Of a stretch of 60,444 nt of DNA, positions 6,233-14,564 are shown piece after piece. How positions within the stretch are numbered: position 1 is the first letter of the stretch; each line of letters opens with the position of its first letter. Made by a program: the position numbers and the translations under genes. Below the pieces are notes generated by a model. It searched no databases and had not been told where the DNA came from. It saw only the letters and a program-made list of their open reading frames with translations. The DNA is from Candidatus Nitrosopumilus sp. GTDB lineage: Archaea; Thermoproteota; Nitrososphaeria; Nitrososphaerales; Nitrosopumilaceae. The DNA lies in contig JAANXA010000012.1 of assembly GCA_018263505.1 (NCBI GenBank), positions 1 to 60,444 on the forward strand, in the 5' to 3' direction.

Positions 6233-7282
6233 ATGAAAAAATTAATTTTTAGTATATTTTTCGTTTTACTGATTCCTCTTTCTCAAGCATTTTCAGCTGA
6301 ATTCACAGATAACAATCAAACATTATCTGTGTTTTTGAGTGATCAACCCCCTTTTGTTTACAAAGATTCTGAAGGATACACTGTTGTAGTTGGAACTGTG
6401 GATAATAACAATCCCCATACCTCTGTAACAAATGTAAGAATACAGGTAACTTTCTATGATGACTTTAATTCAAACCCTTTAGAAATTGTTGAAGGCACTA
6501 GTGTTCTAGATGTTATAGCCATAGATGGTCAATCCCCTTATTCAATTCGTTCACATTCCCCTAACTCTGAAATTACTCAGGCATCAGTTTCTCTTTTAGG
6601 CTTTGATTCTGCCGTAGCAAAACAAAATGATTTGATATTATTGCCTACTGAAGTTATATTGAATAATCTGTTCCATTTTTCAGGCATTTTACAATCTGGT
6701 GATACTGTAAATCCTAACACAAATATCCATTTTGCATTTTATGATGGGTTTGATCCTCCTAGATTTCTTAAAGTTTCAACATTGGAATTAGGAAAAATAA
6801 CAACTAATTTTGATATTCCATTTGTTTTAAGTGATAATATTGATTCAAGGGCTGTGGGATTTTTACTATTTTCAGAATCTGAAACTTCTTACTCTGATTT
6901 TATTGATGTAAATATGCCTATTCCAAAATTAGTCACAATTTCTGATGTTTCTATAACTGATACGACGGGACAAAAACTTTCTGATTTGAATGTTCATGTA
7001 CCTGTAAATATTGAAAGTGTCATATCAATAAATTCTATGATTGATGAAATTGATATTGAACAACCTTTCTTTCATTATATTCAAATTAAAGAATCCATAA
7101 CTGGAACTGTTGAATTTATAGGAACATATGATGGTACACTGATAGGAACAAATCCTCATTTTTCGATTATTAATTGGGTTCCAGAAAAAACTGGTTTGTA
7201 TTTTATTGAGACGTTTGCATGGAATCCAAACAATATCCCTCTTTCAGAACCAGGCCCATTTGTTTTGATAAATATAAAGTAG
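6233..7282 (+). CDS. Secreted protein of unknown function, beta-rich
   Basis: The 349-residue protein starts with a classic signal peptide (MKKLIFSIFFVLLIPLSQAFS, cut probably near AFSA). The rest is rich in Val, Thr, Asn and Ser, with alternating hydrophobic residues, as in Ig-like or fibronectin-like extracellular domains. No cysteines or catalytic motifs stand out, and no C-terminal membrane anchor is visible, so it is probably released or held in the S-layer. Repeated phrases such as FYDDF and FYDGF suggest two related domains (about residues 45-125 and 140-225). I recognise no named family. Confidence 0.7.
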   Translation: MKKLIFSIFFVLLIPLSQAFSAEFTDNNQTLSVFLSDQPPFVYKDSEGYTVVVGTVDNNNPHTSVTNVRIQVTFYDDFNSNPLEIVEGTSVLDVIAIDGQSPYSIRSHSPNSEITQASVSLLGFDSAVAKQNDLILLPTEVILNNLFHFSGILQSGDTVNPNTNIHFAFYDGFDPPRFLKVSTLELGKITTNFDIPFVLSDNIDSRAVGFLLFSESETSYSDFIDVNMPIPKLVTISDVSITDTTGQKLSDLNVHVPVNIESVISINSMIDEIDIEQPFFHYIQIKESITGTVEFIGTYDGTLIGTNPHFSIINWVPEKTGLYFIETFAWNPNNIPLSEPGPFVLINIK

Positions 7283-7312
7283 ATTTATTTTTAAAGAATT
7301 TTTAATATTTAC

Positions 7313-7789
7313 ATGTCTAAATTTTCTTTAATTGCAATGGGTGGAACATTTGATATAATTCATAGAGGTCATCTCACTTTACTTTCAAATGCGTTTAAAA
7401 TTTCAGATAAGGTAATTATTGGTTTGACTAGTGATGAATTTGCTAAAAAAAACGGGAAAACACCAAAAAATGATTATGAACAACGTTTTGAAAATTTAAC
7501 CTCATCAATTTCAAGAGAATTTCCTAATACTACTTTCCAAATTAGTAAATTAGATGATAATTTTGGCCCTGCAGTTTTTGAACAAGATGTTGAAGCATTA
7601 GTTGTAAGTGATGAAACAAATAATCAGGGAAATATTTTAAATAACTTACGAAAATCTAAAAAACTCCCTCCAGTTCAAATAATTACTATTCCAATGTTTT
7701 TAGCAAAAGATGGTTTAAGAATATCTACAACTAGAATCAAAAATTCTGAAATAGATTCTGAAGGAAACTTGTTATCTCTTGACAAGTAG
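7313..7789 (+). CDS. coaD: Phosphopantetheine adenylyltransferase, archaeal type
   Basis: The 158-residue protein belongs to the nucleotidyltransferase superfamily. GGTFDIIHRGHLTLL (residues 10-24) contains the (H/T)xGH nucleotide-binding motif, here HRGH, and the C-terminal RISTTRIKN corresponds to the ISSTxIR motif. Archaeal members (COG1019) transfer AMP to 4'-phosphopantetheine to make dephospho-CoA, the fourth step from pantothenate to CoA. The length fits the family. It begins 30 bases after the secreted protein gene. Confidence 0.9.
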   Translation: MSKFSLIAMGGTFDIIHRGHLTLLSNAFKISDKVIIGLTSDEFAKKNGKTPKNDYEQRFENLTSSISREFPNTTFQISKLDDNFGPAVFEQDVEALVVSDETNNQGNILNNLRKSKKLPPVQIITIPMFLAKDGLRISTTRIKNSEIDSEGNLLSLDK

Positions 7790-7841
7790 CTTACAGAACT
7801 TTGAGTAATTGCAATAAAACAAAAAATTTGGATTCAAACTT

Positions 7842-8171
7842 ATGGCAATAATCAATCATATGATGAACAAAATAGATTCTGATGTGTCTAATCTTAAACA
7901 AGGATTACATCCACAAAATCTTTCATATTGGTATGATAAAATAATACGAGAAACAATTGATATGGCTCCTCCTTGGCTCCAAGATAAAATCAAGGTTCAC
8001 CAAGATCCAGTTCTTTTAATGAAATTTAATTTAGATATTTCAAAACGTGCTGTTAGATATTTTATGATTGTTGTTGATAATAATTTAGATGATATGCCCT
8101 ATTCAACAAAACTCTATTTTCTTAAAGTTCAAGAAATTCTGTCTAATGAAATGGATAAACATCTAGTTTAA
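7842..8171 (+). CDS. Hypothetical helical protein
   Basis: The 109-residue protein is mostly alpha-helical, with no signal peptide, cysteines or membrane segment. Two Trp-containing motifs (LSYWYDKI and PPWLQDKIKV) stand out in the first half, and a basic SKRAVRYFM segment in the second. I do not recognise a family. It follows the PPAT gene by about 50 bases on the same strand and precedes the zinc protein at 8244, so it may be co-transcribed with either. Confidence 0.65.
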   Translation: MAIINHMMNKIDSDVSNLKQGLHPQNLSYWYDKIIRETIDMAPPWLQDKIKVHQDPVLLMKFNLDISKRAVRYFMIVVDNNLDDMPYSTKLYFLKVQEILSNEMDKHLV

Positions 8172-8243
8172 GCGATTTTCAAATTCTAGGCACAAACAAA
8201 AGCTCAAAGTATCTATAACCAATTAATCTGAAATTTACTATAT

Positions 8244-8939
8244 ATGGAATTTTACAAATCAAAGTATTCTGATAAGAAAAAATCTGGAAGATTTTCTAAA
8301 CGAGAAAATGAAACATCTCGTTCTTTTAGAAATTCTGGAAATTCAAGATATTCAAGAGATGACAGACAAGAATCTACATCTGTAACTTGTGCTGATTGTG
8401 GTGATCAATGTGAAGTTCCATTTGTACCAAGAACTGACAAACCAGTTTATTGTAATGATTGTTTTAGACAAAACAAACCACGAGATTCTGGAAATTCAAG
8501 ATATTCAAGAGATGACAGAAATTCAAGATATTCAAGAGATGACAGACAAGAATCTGGTAGAGGAAATTCAAGAACTAAAAAATTAAAAAATGATAAACTA
8601 TCAAAAAAACAAGCAAGTTTCTTTTCTAATGGTTCTGACAAATTTTATGAAACAATCAAAGAAAAAATATTTGAAATTTTAGGTGGAAAAACTTGTTCAA
8701 ATTGTGGATTTAAGGATGAAAGAGCTTTAGGAATTCGACCAGTTTCTGATGATATTTCTTTTGATAATAATGGGCGTGGAGGCGAGGCTTCTTCTTGGGG
8801 AAAATACATTTCATCTCCAGATCTTGCTAGGGCTGAATTGAAAGTACTTTGTTTAAATTGTAATGAAATCAGGCAACCCATAACAAAACCTAAAGAAGAT
8901 AAACCAAAATCCAAAAAAAGTAAATATTTCCCTAGATGA
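8244..8939 (+). CDS. Zinc-ribbon protein with RYSRDD repeats and a second Cys domain
   Basis: The 231-residue protein has three parts. A Ser/Arg/Asn-rich N-terminus leads to a zinc ribbon (CADCGDQCEVPF, then PVYCNDCF, about residues 50-74) of the type often found in small archaeal and bacterial nucleic-acid proteins. A disordered linker then carries repeats of NSRYSRDDR. A C-terminal domain (about 135-215) has CSNCGF and CLNCNE pairs, which resembles an HNH-like or zinc-knuckle fold. The C-terminus is very basic. RNA or DNA binding is likely but inferred. The linker repeats are also near-identical at DNA level. Confidence 0.7.
   Translation: MEFYKSKYSDKKKSGRFSKRENETSRSFRNSGNSRYSRDDRQESTSVTCADCGDQCEVPFVPRTDKPVYCNDCFRQNKPRDSGNSRYSRDDRNSRYSRDDRQESGRGNSRTKKLKNDKLSKKQASFFSNGSDKFYETIKEKIFEILGGKTCSNCGFKDERALGIRPVSDDISFDNNGRGGEASSWGKYISSPDLARAELKVLCLNCNEIRQPITKPKEDKPKSKKSKYFPR
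8334..8546 (+). repeat. Three near-identical 27-33 base repeats inside the zinc protein gene
   Basis: Copies lie at 8334-8366, 8487-8519 and 8520-8546 and encode (SG)NSRYSRDDR. The last two are tandem. Conservation at nucleotide level points to recent duplication or recombination, so repeat number may vary between strains. Confidence 0.85.
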
Positions 8940-9000
8940 TCTTGAAACCATCTTTGAGAATTTGTTAACACTTTAATTATAATAATTAAGAAGTTTTAAT

Positions 9001-9084
9001 ATGAAAGGCGATAGTAAAGCATTGGGAATTGCATTAATAGCAATGGTTGGCATAGTAGCACTCTGGACTGCATTTGGTCAATAA
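9001..9084 (+). CDS. Small single-span membrane protein (27 residues)
   Basis: ATG to TAA encodes 27 residues: MKGDSK, then one hydrophobic helix (about residues 7-24), then FGQ. A TATA-like CTTTAATTAT (8971-8980) lies about 25 nt upstream, as for leaderless transcripts, and T-rich sequence follows the stop. It resembles the 33-residue protein at 6011 in design but not clearly in sequence. No function is known to me. Confidence 0.55.
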   Translation: MKGDSKALGIALIAMVGIVALWTAFGQ

Positions 9085-9090
9085 ATTTTC

Positions 9091-9372
9091 TCATTCTTTT
9101 ATAATCTCTACATGACTCTCGATAATTTTGGTAGCTTTTAGTTTGTGTTCATTTTCAAAAACTGATTGAAGAAAATCTGCAAATTTCTCTACCTCTTTTT
9201 CATCTTTAAGTAAAATACTATGTGCTGATTTGTCTTTTAGAGAAATAATTACCTCATTTTTGATAATATTTAGAATTGAAGTGATGTATGTTTCCCCACC
9301 ATCTTTTATGAAAATTAAACTTGCAATTTTTTGAGCTTCATATTTGTCATCACATGTAATGATAATTTTCAT
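9091..9372 (-). CDS. Hypothetical protein translationally coupled to trpS
   Basis: The 93-residue protein (MKIIITCDDKYEAQKIASLIF...) has an alternating beta/alpha pattern and no cysteine in a motif. It is a small cytoplasmic alpha/beta protein that I cannot name. Its start overlaps the trpS stop by four bases (ATGA type), so it is the second gene of a trpS operon and is probably translated by coupling. That linkage hints at a role near translation, but nothing in the sequence proves it. Confidence 0.7.
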   Translation of the reverse strand: MKIIITCDDKYEAQKIASLIFIKDGGETYITSILNIIKNEVIISLKDKSAHSILLKDEKEVEKFADFLQSVFENEHKLKATKIIESHVEIIKE

Positions 9373-10481
9373 TTATTTTCAAAAAGAAATTTGTCCATTT
9401 GGTCTTTTGCTTTTTCTCTTTTTTCTTGATGTATTGCTAGAAAATTATTTATTTTTTCGATCAATATTGCTTTTAATTCACCTGAAAGTAATTTTCCAGA
9501 TTTGTATTCCTCATAAATTGATTTTAATTTGTTATCATCTTGTTCAAAAAATATTCTTAGATATTGATACGATACATCAATGTCTGGATTTCCCCCTAGT
9601 TTTCTATGTTCTTCTACACTAGTTTGTCCTCCTGAAAATGCATACTTGTTAATTTTCTTTTTTACTACATTTGGAGTATCTGTTGTGTAAATTGTACTAC
9701 TTTCATTTGATGCTGACATTTTCCCTCCTGGTCCTTCTAATCCTGGAATCATTATGTTATGAATTAGTGCAGGTTTTGCTTTTCCAATTTTTGGAGCAAT
9801 ATCTCTTGTTAACCTAAAATGAGGATCTTGATCAACTCCTAATGGAATTAAAACTGGTTTATCTTCAATGAAACACGGCGCAGATTGTAAAGATGTATAA
9901 AAAATCATTCCTAGATTTGTTTCATTTGTAAATCCAAATGTTGCTTTTGTATTTGAAAAATTAATTTTTTTTGCAACCTTTGCTGCAATTGGATAGAGAG
10001 TTTGAATATTTTTTGTATTTATGATTATTTTTGTTTTTTCAGGTTTGAATCCTAATGCTATAAAGTCTAATGCATTTTCATATGCATATTTTCCTGTTTC
10101 CTCTAATGTGAGATTTGGTTTCGAATAAAATTTTTCATCATCGGTTAATTGAAAATACATGTTTACATCAAATTTTTCTTGTAACCATTTTGCAAAAACC
10201 CATGGAACTAAATGACCAATATGTGTATGTCCTGAAGGACCTCTTCCTGTATATAGAAAGAATTTATTTCCTTTTTCATATTCATCAAGAATTCTATTCA
10301 TTTCTCTATGTGAGAAAAAAATACCTCTTCTAAGCATAAAGTGATCTTCGTTTGTAATTTTTCTTATCCTTTCTAATAATTCGGAAGAAATTTTTTCTGT
10401 TCCGAATTTTTTGATTAATTTGTCATAATCAATTTCTCCTTCAACATGCCATGGAGTTACAACAAAGTCATCAGCTGACAT
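9369..10481 (-). CDS. trpS: Tryptophanyl-tRNA synthetase
   Basis: The 370-residue class I synthetase has HIGH at residues 87-90 inside GPSGHTHIGHLVPW and KMSAS at 254-258. Its length and the DFVVTPWHVEGEIDYDKLI start match the archaeal/eukaryal TrpRS type. It charges tRNA-Trp, whose intron-containing gene is at 18.5 kb. The ATG at 10481 is 25 nt from a TTTAAA element that also serves pheS on the other strand. A small gene follows with a four-base overlap. Confidence 0.96.
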   Translation of the reverse strand: MSADDFVVTPWHVEGEIDYDKLIKKFGTEKISSELLERIRKITNEDHFMLRRGIFFSHREMNRILDEYEKGNKFFLYTGRGPSGHTHIGHLVPWVFAKWLQEKFDVNMYFQLTDDEKFYSKPNLTLEETGKYAYENALDFIALGFKPEKTKIIINTKNIQTLYPIAAKVAKKINFSNTKATFGFTNETNLGMIFYTSLQSAPCFIEDKPVLIPLGVDQDPHFRLTRDIAPKIGKAKPALIHNIMIPGLEGPGGKMSASNESSTIYTTDTPNVVKKKINKYAFSGGQTSVEEHRKLGGNPDIDVSYQYLRIFFEQDDNKLKSIYEEYKSGKLLSGELKAILIEKINNFLAIHQEKREKAKDQMDKFLFENK

Positions 10482-10500
10482 TCAAATTGACTTAGGTTAA

Positions 10501-10511
10501 GGTTTAAAAAG
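10501..10511. promoter_or_regulatory. Shared bidirectional TATA element for trpS and pheS
   Basis: The self-complementary TTTAAA (10503-10508) lies about 25 nt from the trpS ATG to the left and about 26 nt from the pheS TTG to the right. Only 50 bases separate the two genes and no other TATA-like element is well placed, so one palindromic box appears to serve both leaderless genes. Confidence 0.6.
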
Positions 10512-10531
10512 TCTTTTTCGAACTTTTACTG

Positions 10532-11920
10532 TTGTCACAGGTTTTTCATGAAATTGAAAAAAAAATTATTTCATCTTTAAAAAATAAACCTAATCAAACA
10601 TCGGAATCTCTTGAAAAATCTACAAAACTTTCATCAGATCAAATTAGACGAGGAATTGAATGGCTAAAACTAAAGAATTTGGCCATTGTTAAAGAATCTA
10701 CAACTAGTGTAATTTGTTTAGGTAAAAATGGTCTTGAATCTCTTGAAAAAGAACTTCCTGAAAGAAGATTATTGAATTTGTTAAAAAATAAACCTAAAAA
10801 ATTATCTGACTTACAAAAAGAACTTGGATTTGTTTTTGGACCTGCAATGGGACTTGCTAGAAAAAATAATTGGGTAGAAATTTCTTCTGATAAAATTTCT
10901 CTAAAAAACTCCCCATCTTCACTTCCTGGTGAAAAAACTCTAAAATTTATTGGAAACAATAAATTATCTGCTGATAAAATTGATCAAAATGATTTGTCAT
11001 TACTTTTGAAAAGACCTGATTTTATCACTGAAGAAATAACAAAAATTAAAGAAATTTCTTTAACTGAATCTGCAAAATCTACGGTACTTTCTGATTCATC
11101 TGGTGCCATTGATGTTGAAGCAAAAGTACCTGAAATTTTTGTTGCAAGAACACACCCACTAAAAGATACCCTTGATGAAATTCGTGAAATTTTTGTAACA
11201 TTGGGATTTTCAGAAATAATTGGAAATATGACTCAATCAAGCTTTTGGAATTTTGATGCTTTATTCACTCCTCAGGATCATCCTGCTAGAGAATTACAAG
11301 ATACATTTTATCTTGATGCAATCAAATCTAAAAAATTTGCAAGTTCTGAACAAATAAGAACAGTTTCTGAATCACATAAAAAAAACTGGAGATACAATTG
11401 GGATATTAATGAAGCAAAAAAAACGGTATTAAGAACTCATACTACTTGCGTAACCATCAAACATTTAGCTGAAAAAAAACCTGATGAAGCAAGAATTTTT
11501 TCATTAGGTCGAGTGTTTAGAAATGAAAAAGTCAGTTACAAACATCTAGTGGAATTTAATCAAATTGAAGGAATTGTTGTTGGAAAAGATGCTAATTTAA
11601 GAAATTTAATGGGAATTCAACGAGAATTTTACAAACGAATAGGAATTACCAAAATAAAATTTTGGCCTACATTTTTCCCTTATACTGAACCATCACTTCA
11701 AACAATGGTGTATAATGAAAGATTGGGAAAGTGGATTGAATTATTTGGCATGGGAATTTTTAGACCTGAGGTAACAAAACCATTGGGTATTACAAAACCT
11801 GTTTTAGCTTGGGGTGGAGGAATTGAAAGAATTGCAATGTTGAAGTATGGATTAGATGATGTTAGGGAATTTTATAATAACAATTTGAATTGGTTGAGGA
11901 GTGTTTCAAAATGCCAGTAG
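10532..11920 (+). CDS. pheS: Phenylalanyl-tRNA synthetase alpha subunit
   Basis: The 462-residue protein has N-terminal winged-helix-like DNA/tRNA-binding segments (about residues 1-150) and a class II catalytic core. Motif 2 is ARIFSLGRVFRNEKVSYKHLVEFNQIEG (about 325-352) and motif 3 is near GGGIERIAMLKYGLDD (about 435-450). It forms an (alpha-beta)2 enzyme with PheT and activates phenylalanine. The start is TTG, supported by the TATA element 26 nt upstream. It overlaps pheT by ten bases, so the two are made from one mRNA. Confidence 0.95.
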   Translation: MSQVFHEIEKKIISSLKNKPNQTSESLEKSTKLSSDQIRRGIEWLKLKNLAIVKESTTSVICLGKNGLESLEKELPERRLLNLLKNKPKKLSDLQKELGFVFGPAMGLARKNNWVEISSDKISLKNSPSSLPGEKTLKFIGNNKLSADKIDQNDLSLLLKRPDFITEEITKIKEISLTESAKSTVLSDSSGAIDVEAKVPEIFVARTHPLKDTLDEIREIFVTLGFSEIIGNMTQSSFWNFDALFTPQDHPARELQDTFYLDAIKSKKFASSEQIRTVSESHKKNWRYNWDINEAKKTVLRTHTTCVTIKHLAEKKPDEARIFSLGRVFRNEKVSYKHLVEFNQIEGIVVGKDANLRNLMGIQREFYKRIGITKIKFWPTFFPYTEPSLQTMVYNERLGKWIELFGMGIFRPEVTKPLGITKPVLAWGGGIERIAMLKYGLDDVREFYNNNLNWLRSVSKCQ

Positions 11921-13554
11921 TTGAATTATCCTATACTCGGCTCCAAAAATTAATTGGGAAAGTTTCAAAAAAACAAATTTCTGATTCTTTACCTTTTCTT
12001 GGGTTAGACATAGAGTCAGAAAATAAAGATTTGGTGAGAGTTGAATATAGTCCTAATAGACCTGATTATTCTACTGATTTTGGGATTGCCCTTGGTTTAC
12101 AAGGATTACTTGGAATTAAAACTGGAGCAATTAAACTAGCAATTAAAAGATCTAAAAAATATCCTATTTCTGTAAATTCATCTGTCTCAAAAATTCGCCC
12201 TTTTGTTACTGGAATCATTGCTAAAAATGGAAAAATTGATGATTCAATGATTAAACAATTCATGACAATGCAAGAAGATCTTCATTTTGGTATAGGCAGA
12301 AAAAGAAAAAAATCATCTATAGGCATTCATGATTTAGATAAAATTTCTTTTCCTTTACTTTATACAACAACTAACAAAAATTATGAATTTATTCCATTGA
12401 ATTCTGAAAAACCTATTTCCATTTCTGAAATTATGACAAATACTGATTTAGGAAAAGAATATGGTTCAATCCTTGGACATTCTTCAATGGTTCCAATTAT
12501 TTTAGATTCTAATCAACAAACTGTATCTTTTCCTCCCATCATAAATGCTGCTGTAACTACTGTTACATCAAAAACAAAAAATCTCTTTGTTGAAGTAACT
12601 GGAATTAACAAAGAGGATGCAGAAGATATGCTTTCTGTTGTTGCAACAATTTTACAGAAAGCAGGATTTGTTTTAGAATCTGTTCATATTACTGGTTCAA
12701 AAAACTCCACACCTAAACTTGAACAAAAGAAAATTTCTGTTACATCTAAATTAATCAATCAGACCTTAGGTCTGAATTTGAAAACATCAAAAATTATTTC
12801 ATCCTTAAAAAAATCTAGATTGGATGCATCTTCTAAAGGAAAACAAATCCTTTGTACTATCCCTGCATACAGATTTGACATTTTTGGGCCTATGGATCTA
12901 GTAGAAGAAACTGCTTTGGGTTATGGAATTCAAAATCTTGAACCTATGTTAACTCCTTCACAAACAATTGGTCAGATAAATCCTATTTCTCTTGAATTAA
13001 AATCATTGAGTCAAATAATGATTGGTATTGGATTTCTTGAAGCTTTGAATTCTAGTTTAACCAGTAAACGAGTTCTTTATGAAATGACTAACAGAAATTC
13101 TGAAAAAATTATTTCAGTACTTGATTCAAAAAGTCAAGAACATACAATATTACGAGATTCAATACTTCCTGGACTGTTAGAAAATCTTTCAAAAAATATT
13201 CATGAATCATATCCCCAAAAAACGTTTGAAATAGGAACTGTTTTCACTTTGAATGACTCCGTATCTGAAAAAACTAACTTTTCAGGTATTAGTGCACATC
13301 AAGATGCTAATTTCACTGAAATCAAGTCTGTTTTACAATCTGCATTAAAAACTGGATTTGGACTACAAATTGATACTAAAACTACTACACACCCCTCTTT
13401 TGAAGATGGTCGTTGCGCAACTATATTACAAAATGGAAAACCAATTGGAATAATTGGTGAAATCGATTCAAAAATTATTGAAAATTACAAAGTTCGTGTA
13501 CCTGTTGTAGGATTTGAAATATCCTTATCTGAATCCATTCTCAAATCTATTTAG
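11911..13554 (+). CDS. pheT: Phenylalanyl-tRNA synthetase beta subunit, archaeal type
   Basis: The 547-residue protein has the shorter archaeal/eukaryal beta-subunit layout, without the bacterial N-terminal EMAP-type and C-terminal anticodon-binding domains. A B3/B4 editing region (about residues 80-200) is followed by B5 and a catalytic-like fold (YRFDIFGPMDLVEETALGYG). I chose ATG 11911, which overlaps pheS by ten bases; starting further upstream would only add residues inside pheS. Its 3' end overlaps the convergent small membrane gene by 30 bases. Confidence 0.95.
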   Translation: MPVVELSYTRLQKLIGKVSKKQISDSLPFLGLDIESENKDLVRVEYSPNRPDYSTDFGIALGLQGLLGIKTGAIKLAIKRSKKYPISVNSSVSKIRPFVTGIIAKNGKIDDSMIKQFMTMQEDLHFGIGRKRKKSSIGIHDLDKISFPLLYTTTNKNYEFIPLNSEKPISISEIMTNTDLGKEYGSILGHSSMVPIILDSNQQTVSFPPIINAAVTTVTSKTKNLFVEVTGINKEDAEDMLSVVATILQKAGFVLESVHITGSKNSTPKLEQKKISVTSKLINQTLGLNLKTSKIISSLKKSRLDASSKGKQILCTIPAYRFDIFGPMDLVEETALGYGIQNLEPMLTPSQTIGQINPISLELKSLSQIMIGIGFLEALNSSLTSKRVLYEMTNRNSEKIISVLDSKSQEHTILRDSILPGLLENLSKNIHESYPQKTFEIGTVFTLNDSVSEKTNFSGISAHQDANFTEIKSVLQSALKTGFGLQIDTKTTTHPSFEDGRCATILQNGKPIGIIGEIDSKIIENYKVRVPVVGFEISLSESILKSI

Positions 13555-13785
13555 AAAAGAACCTGCTAAAACAATACTTCCTACTCCTAAAATTATAATT
13601 CCTATAAAAAATTCAATAAACAATTTTTGATAGATATTTTTCTTTTCTTCACTAAGTAAATTATGTGATTTTAAATCCATATTCTCAAAATACTGAATTT
13701 GTGGATAATCAAATATGATAATCAAAAATCCTAAAATTAACAAAATTATTCCGATGAAAAATAATGTAATGTTTTTTATCTCCAT
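13525..13785 (-). CDS. Small two-span membrane protein
   Basis: The 86-residue protein has two hydrophobic helices, about residues 4-26 and 56-78, joined by a polar loop (DYPQIQYFENMDLKSHNLLSEEKK). The C-terminus (FLNRFENGFR) overlaps the end of pheT on the other strand by 30 bases. I chose the ATG at 13785, which follows an AT-rich promoter-like stretch; the frame is open further upstream, but that part runs into the structured RNA region. The function is unknown. Confidence 0.55.
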   Translation of the reverse strand: MEIKNITLFFIGIILLILGFLIIIFDYPQIQYFENMDLKSHNLLSEEKKNIYQKLFIEFFIGIIILGVGSIVLAGSFLNRFENGFR

Positions 13786-13869
13786 GCTTTTTTTATAAAT
13801 TAAATTCAATTTTAGTTTTAAAAAGAAATTTTTTTTATGAATGATTAACTCCTCAATGGTTTTTAGTAG

Positions 13870-14057
13870 GAGTGGGCATATCATTAAACGCCCAAGAGCA
13901 GGCACGCAGACGGATTGGGATGATGCGATCGTGATGATACCAATGATTTCTAATTCACCCAGGCGTGCTACATTATGGGCAACCCCGGTTTCAGAACGCG
14001 AGGAGGCATATGGCTATGTACCCATGATTTTGTGCGAGTCAGAACCGGGGAACATTA
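13870..14057 (+). ncRNA. Probable H/ACA-type guide RNA (GC-rich structured island)
   Basis: This stretch is clearly GC-richer than its surroundings and folds into consecutive hairpins. Hairpin two: GGCACGC (13901-13907) pairs with GCGTGCT (13963-13969) and is followed at once by ACA (13970-13972). Its upper stem ATTGG/CCAAT (13914-13918, 13940-13944) is topped by GATGA/TGATGA, a K-turn-like L7Ae site. Hairpin three: CCCCGGTT (13983-13990) pairs with AACCGGGG (14043-14050), with ACA at 14052-14054. Lower stem, internal loop, upper stem and ACA are the layout of archaeal H/ACA pseudouridylation guides. A small GGGC/GCCC hairpin lies at the 5' side. Strand and ends are inferred; TTTTAAAAAG at about 13820 could be the TATA box. 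RNase P and SRP RNA signatures are absent. Confidence 0.55.
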
Positions 14058-14101
14058 CCTGTAACAAAAACGATTAAACATCTACTAAAAAAATAAAATA
14101 C

Positions 14102-14521
14102 ATGATAAACTATTGGTTAGCAAAACAAGAACCAAGCGGTCCTAGGGGATACAATTTTGAAAATCTAAAAAAAGATAAAACTACAATTTGGGATGGTGTT
14201 CATAATAATTTAGCATTAAAACACATGAGAAAAATGAAATCTGGTGATCTTGTATTGTTTTATCATACAGGGAGTGAAAGACAAGCTGTTGGAATTATGC
14301 AAGTTATTTCAAAACCATACCCAAATCCAAAAGAAGATCTTGAACGTTTTATTGTTGTAGATGTAAAATACAAAAAAACATTGAAACGCCCTGTTACACT
14401 AAATGAAATTAAAAAAAATAAAAAATTCAAAGATTGGGAATTAGTAAAAATTTCAAGATTATCTGTTATGCCTGTACCAAAATTGATTTGGGATGAAATC
14501 TTAAAGATTTCTCAAAGTTGA
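14102..14521 (+). CDS. EVE domain protein
   Basis: The 139-residue protein is a single EVE domain. It starts INYWLAKQEPSGPRGYNFENL, has WDGVHNNLALKHMRKMKSGDLVLFYHTG (about residues 30-57), and continues with AVGIMQVISKPYPNP. EVE domains are PUA-related and bind modified bases in DNA or RNA, such as methylated nucleotides. Here it could read N6-methyladenine from the Dam-type enzyme, or modified RNA; that link is speculation. The length is typical of stand-alone EVE proteins. It begins just behind the structured RNA island. Confidence 0.85.
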   Translation: MINYWLAKQEPSGPRGYNFENLKKDKTTIWDGVHNNLALKHMRKMKSGDLVLFYHTGSERQAVGIMQVISKPYPNPKEDLERFIVVDVKYKKTLKRPVTLNEIKKNKKFKDWELVKISRLSVMPVPKLIWDEILKISQS

Positions 14522-14564
14522 TTGTAACCGGTTTATTGATATAGTAGATTTATCAGTCAAATTC

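Noticed and set aside
13841-14077. A 78-codon plus-strand frame over the GC-rich island
   Set aside because: Its amino-acid composition is unlike the Lys/Ile/Asn-rich genes around it, and the region is better explained as a structured RNA with ACA boxes. RNase P (AGGAAAGUCC-type) and SRP (GGAAG...AGCAG) signatures were looked for and not found.
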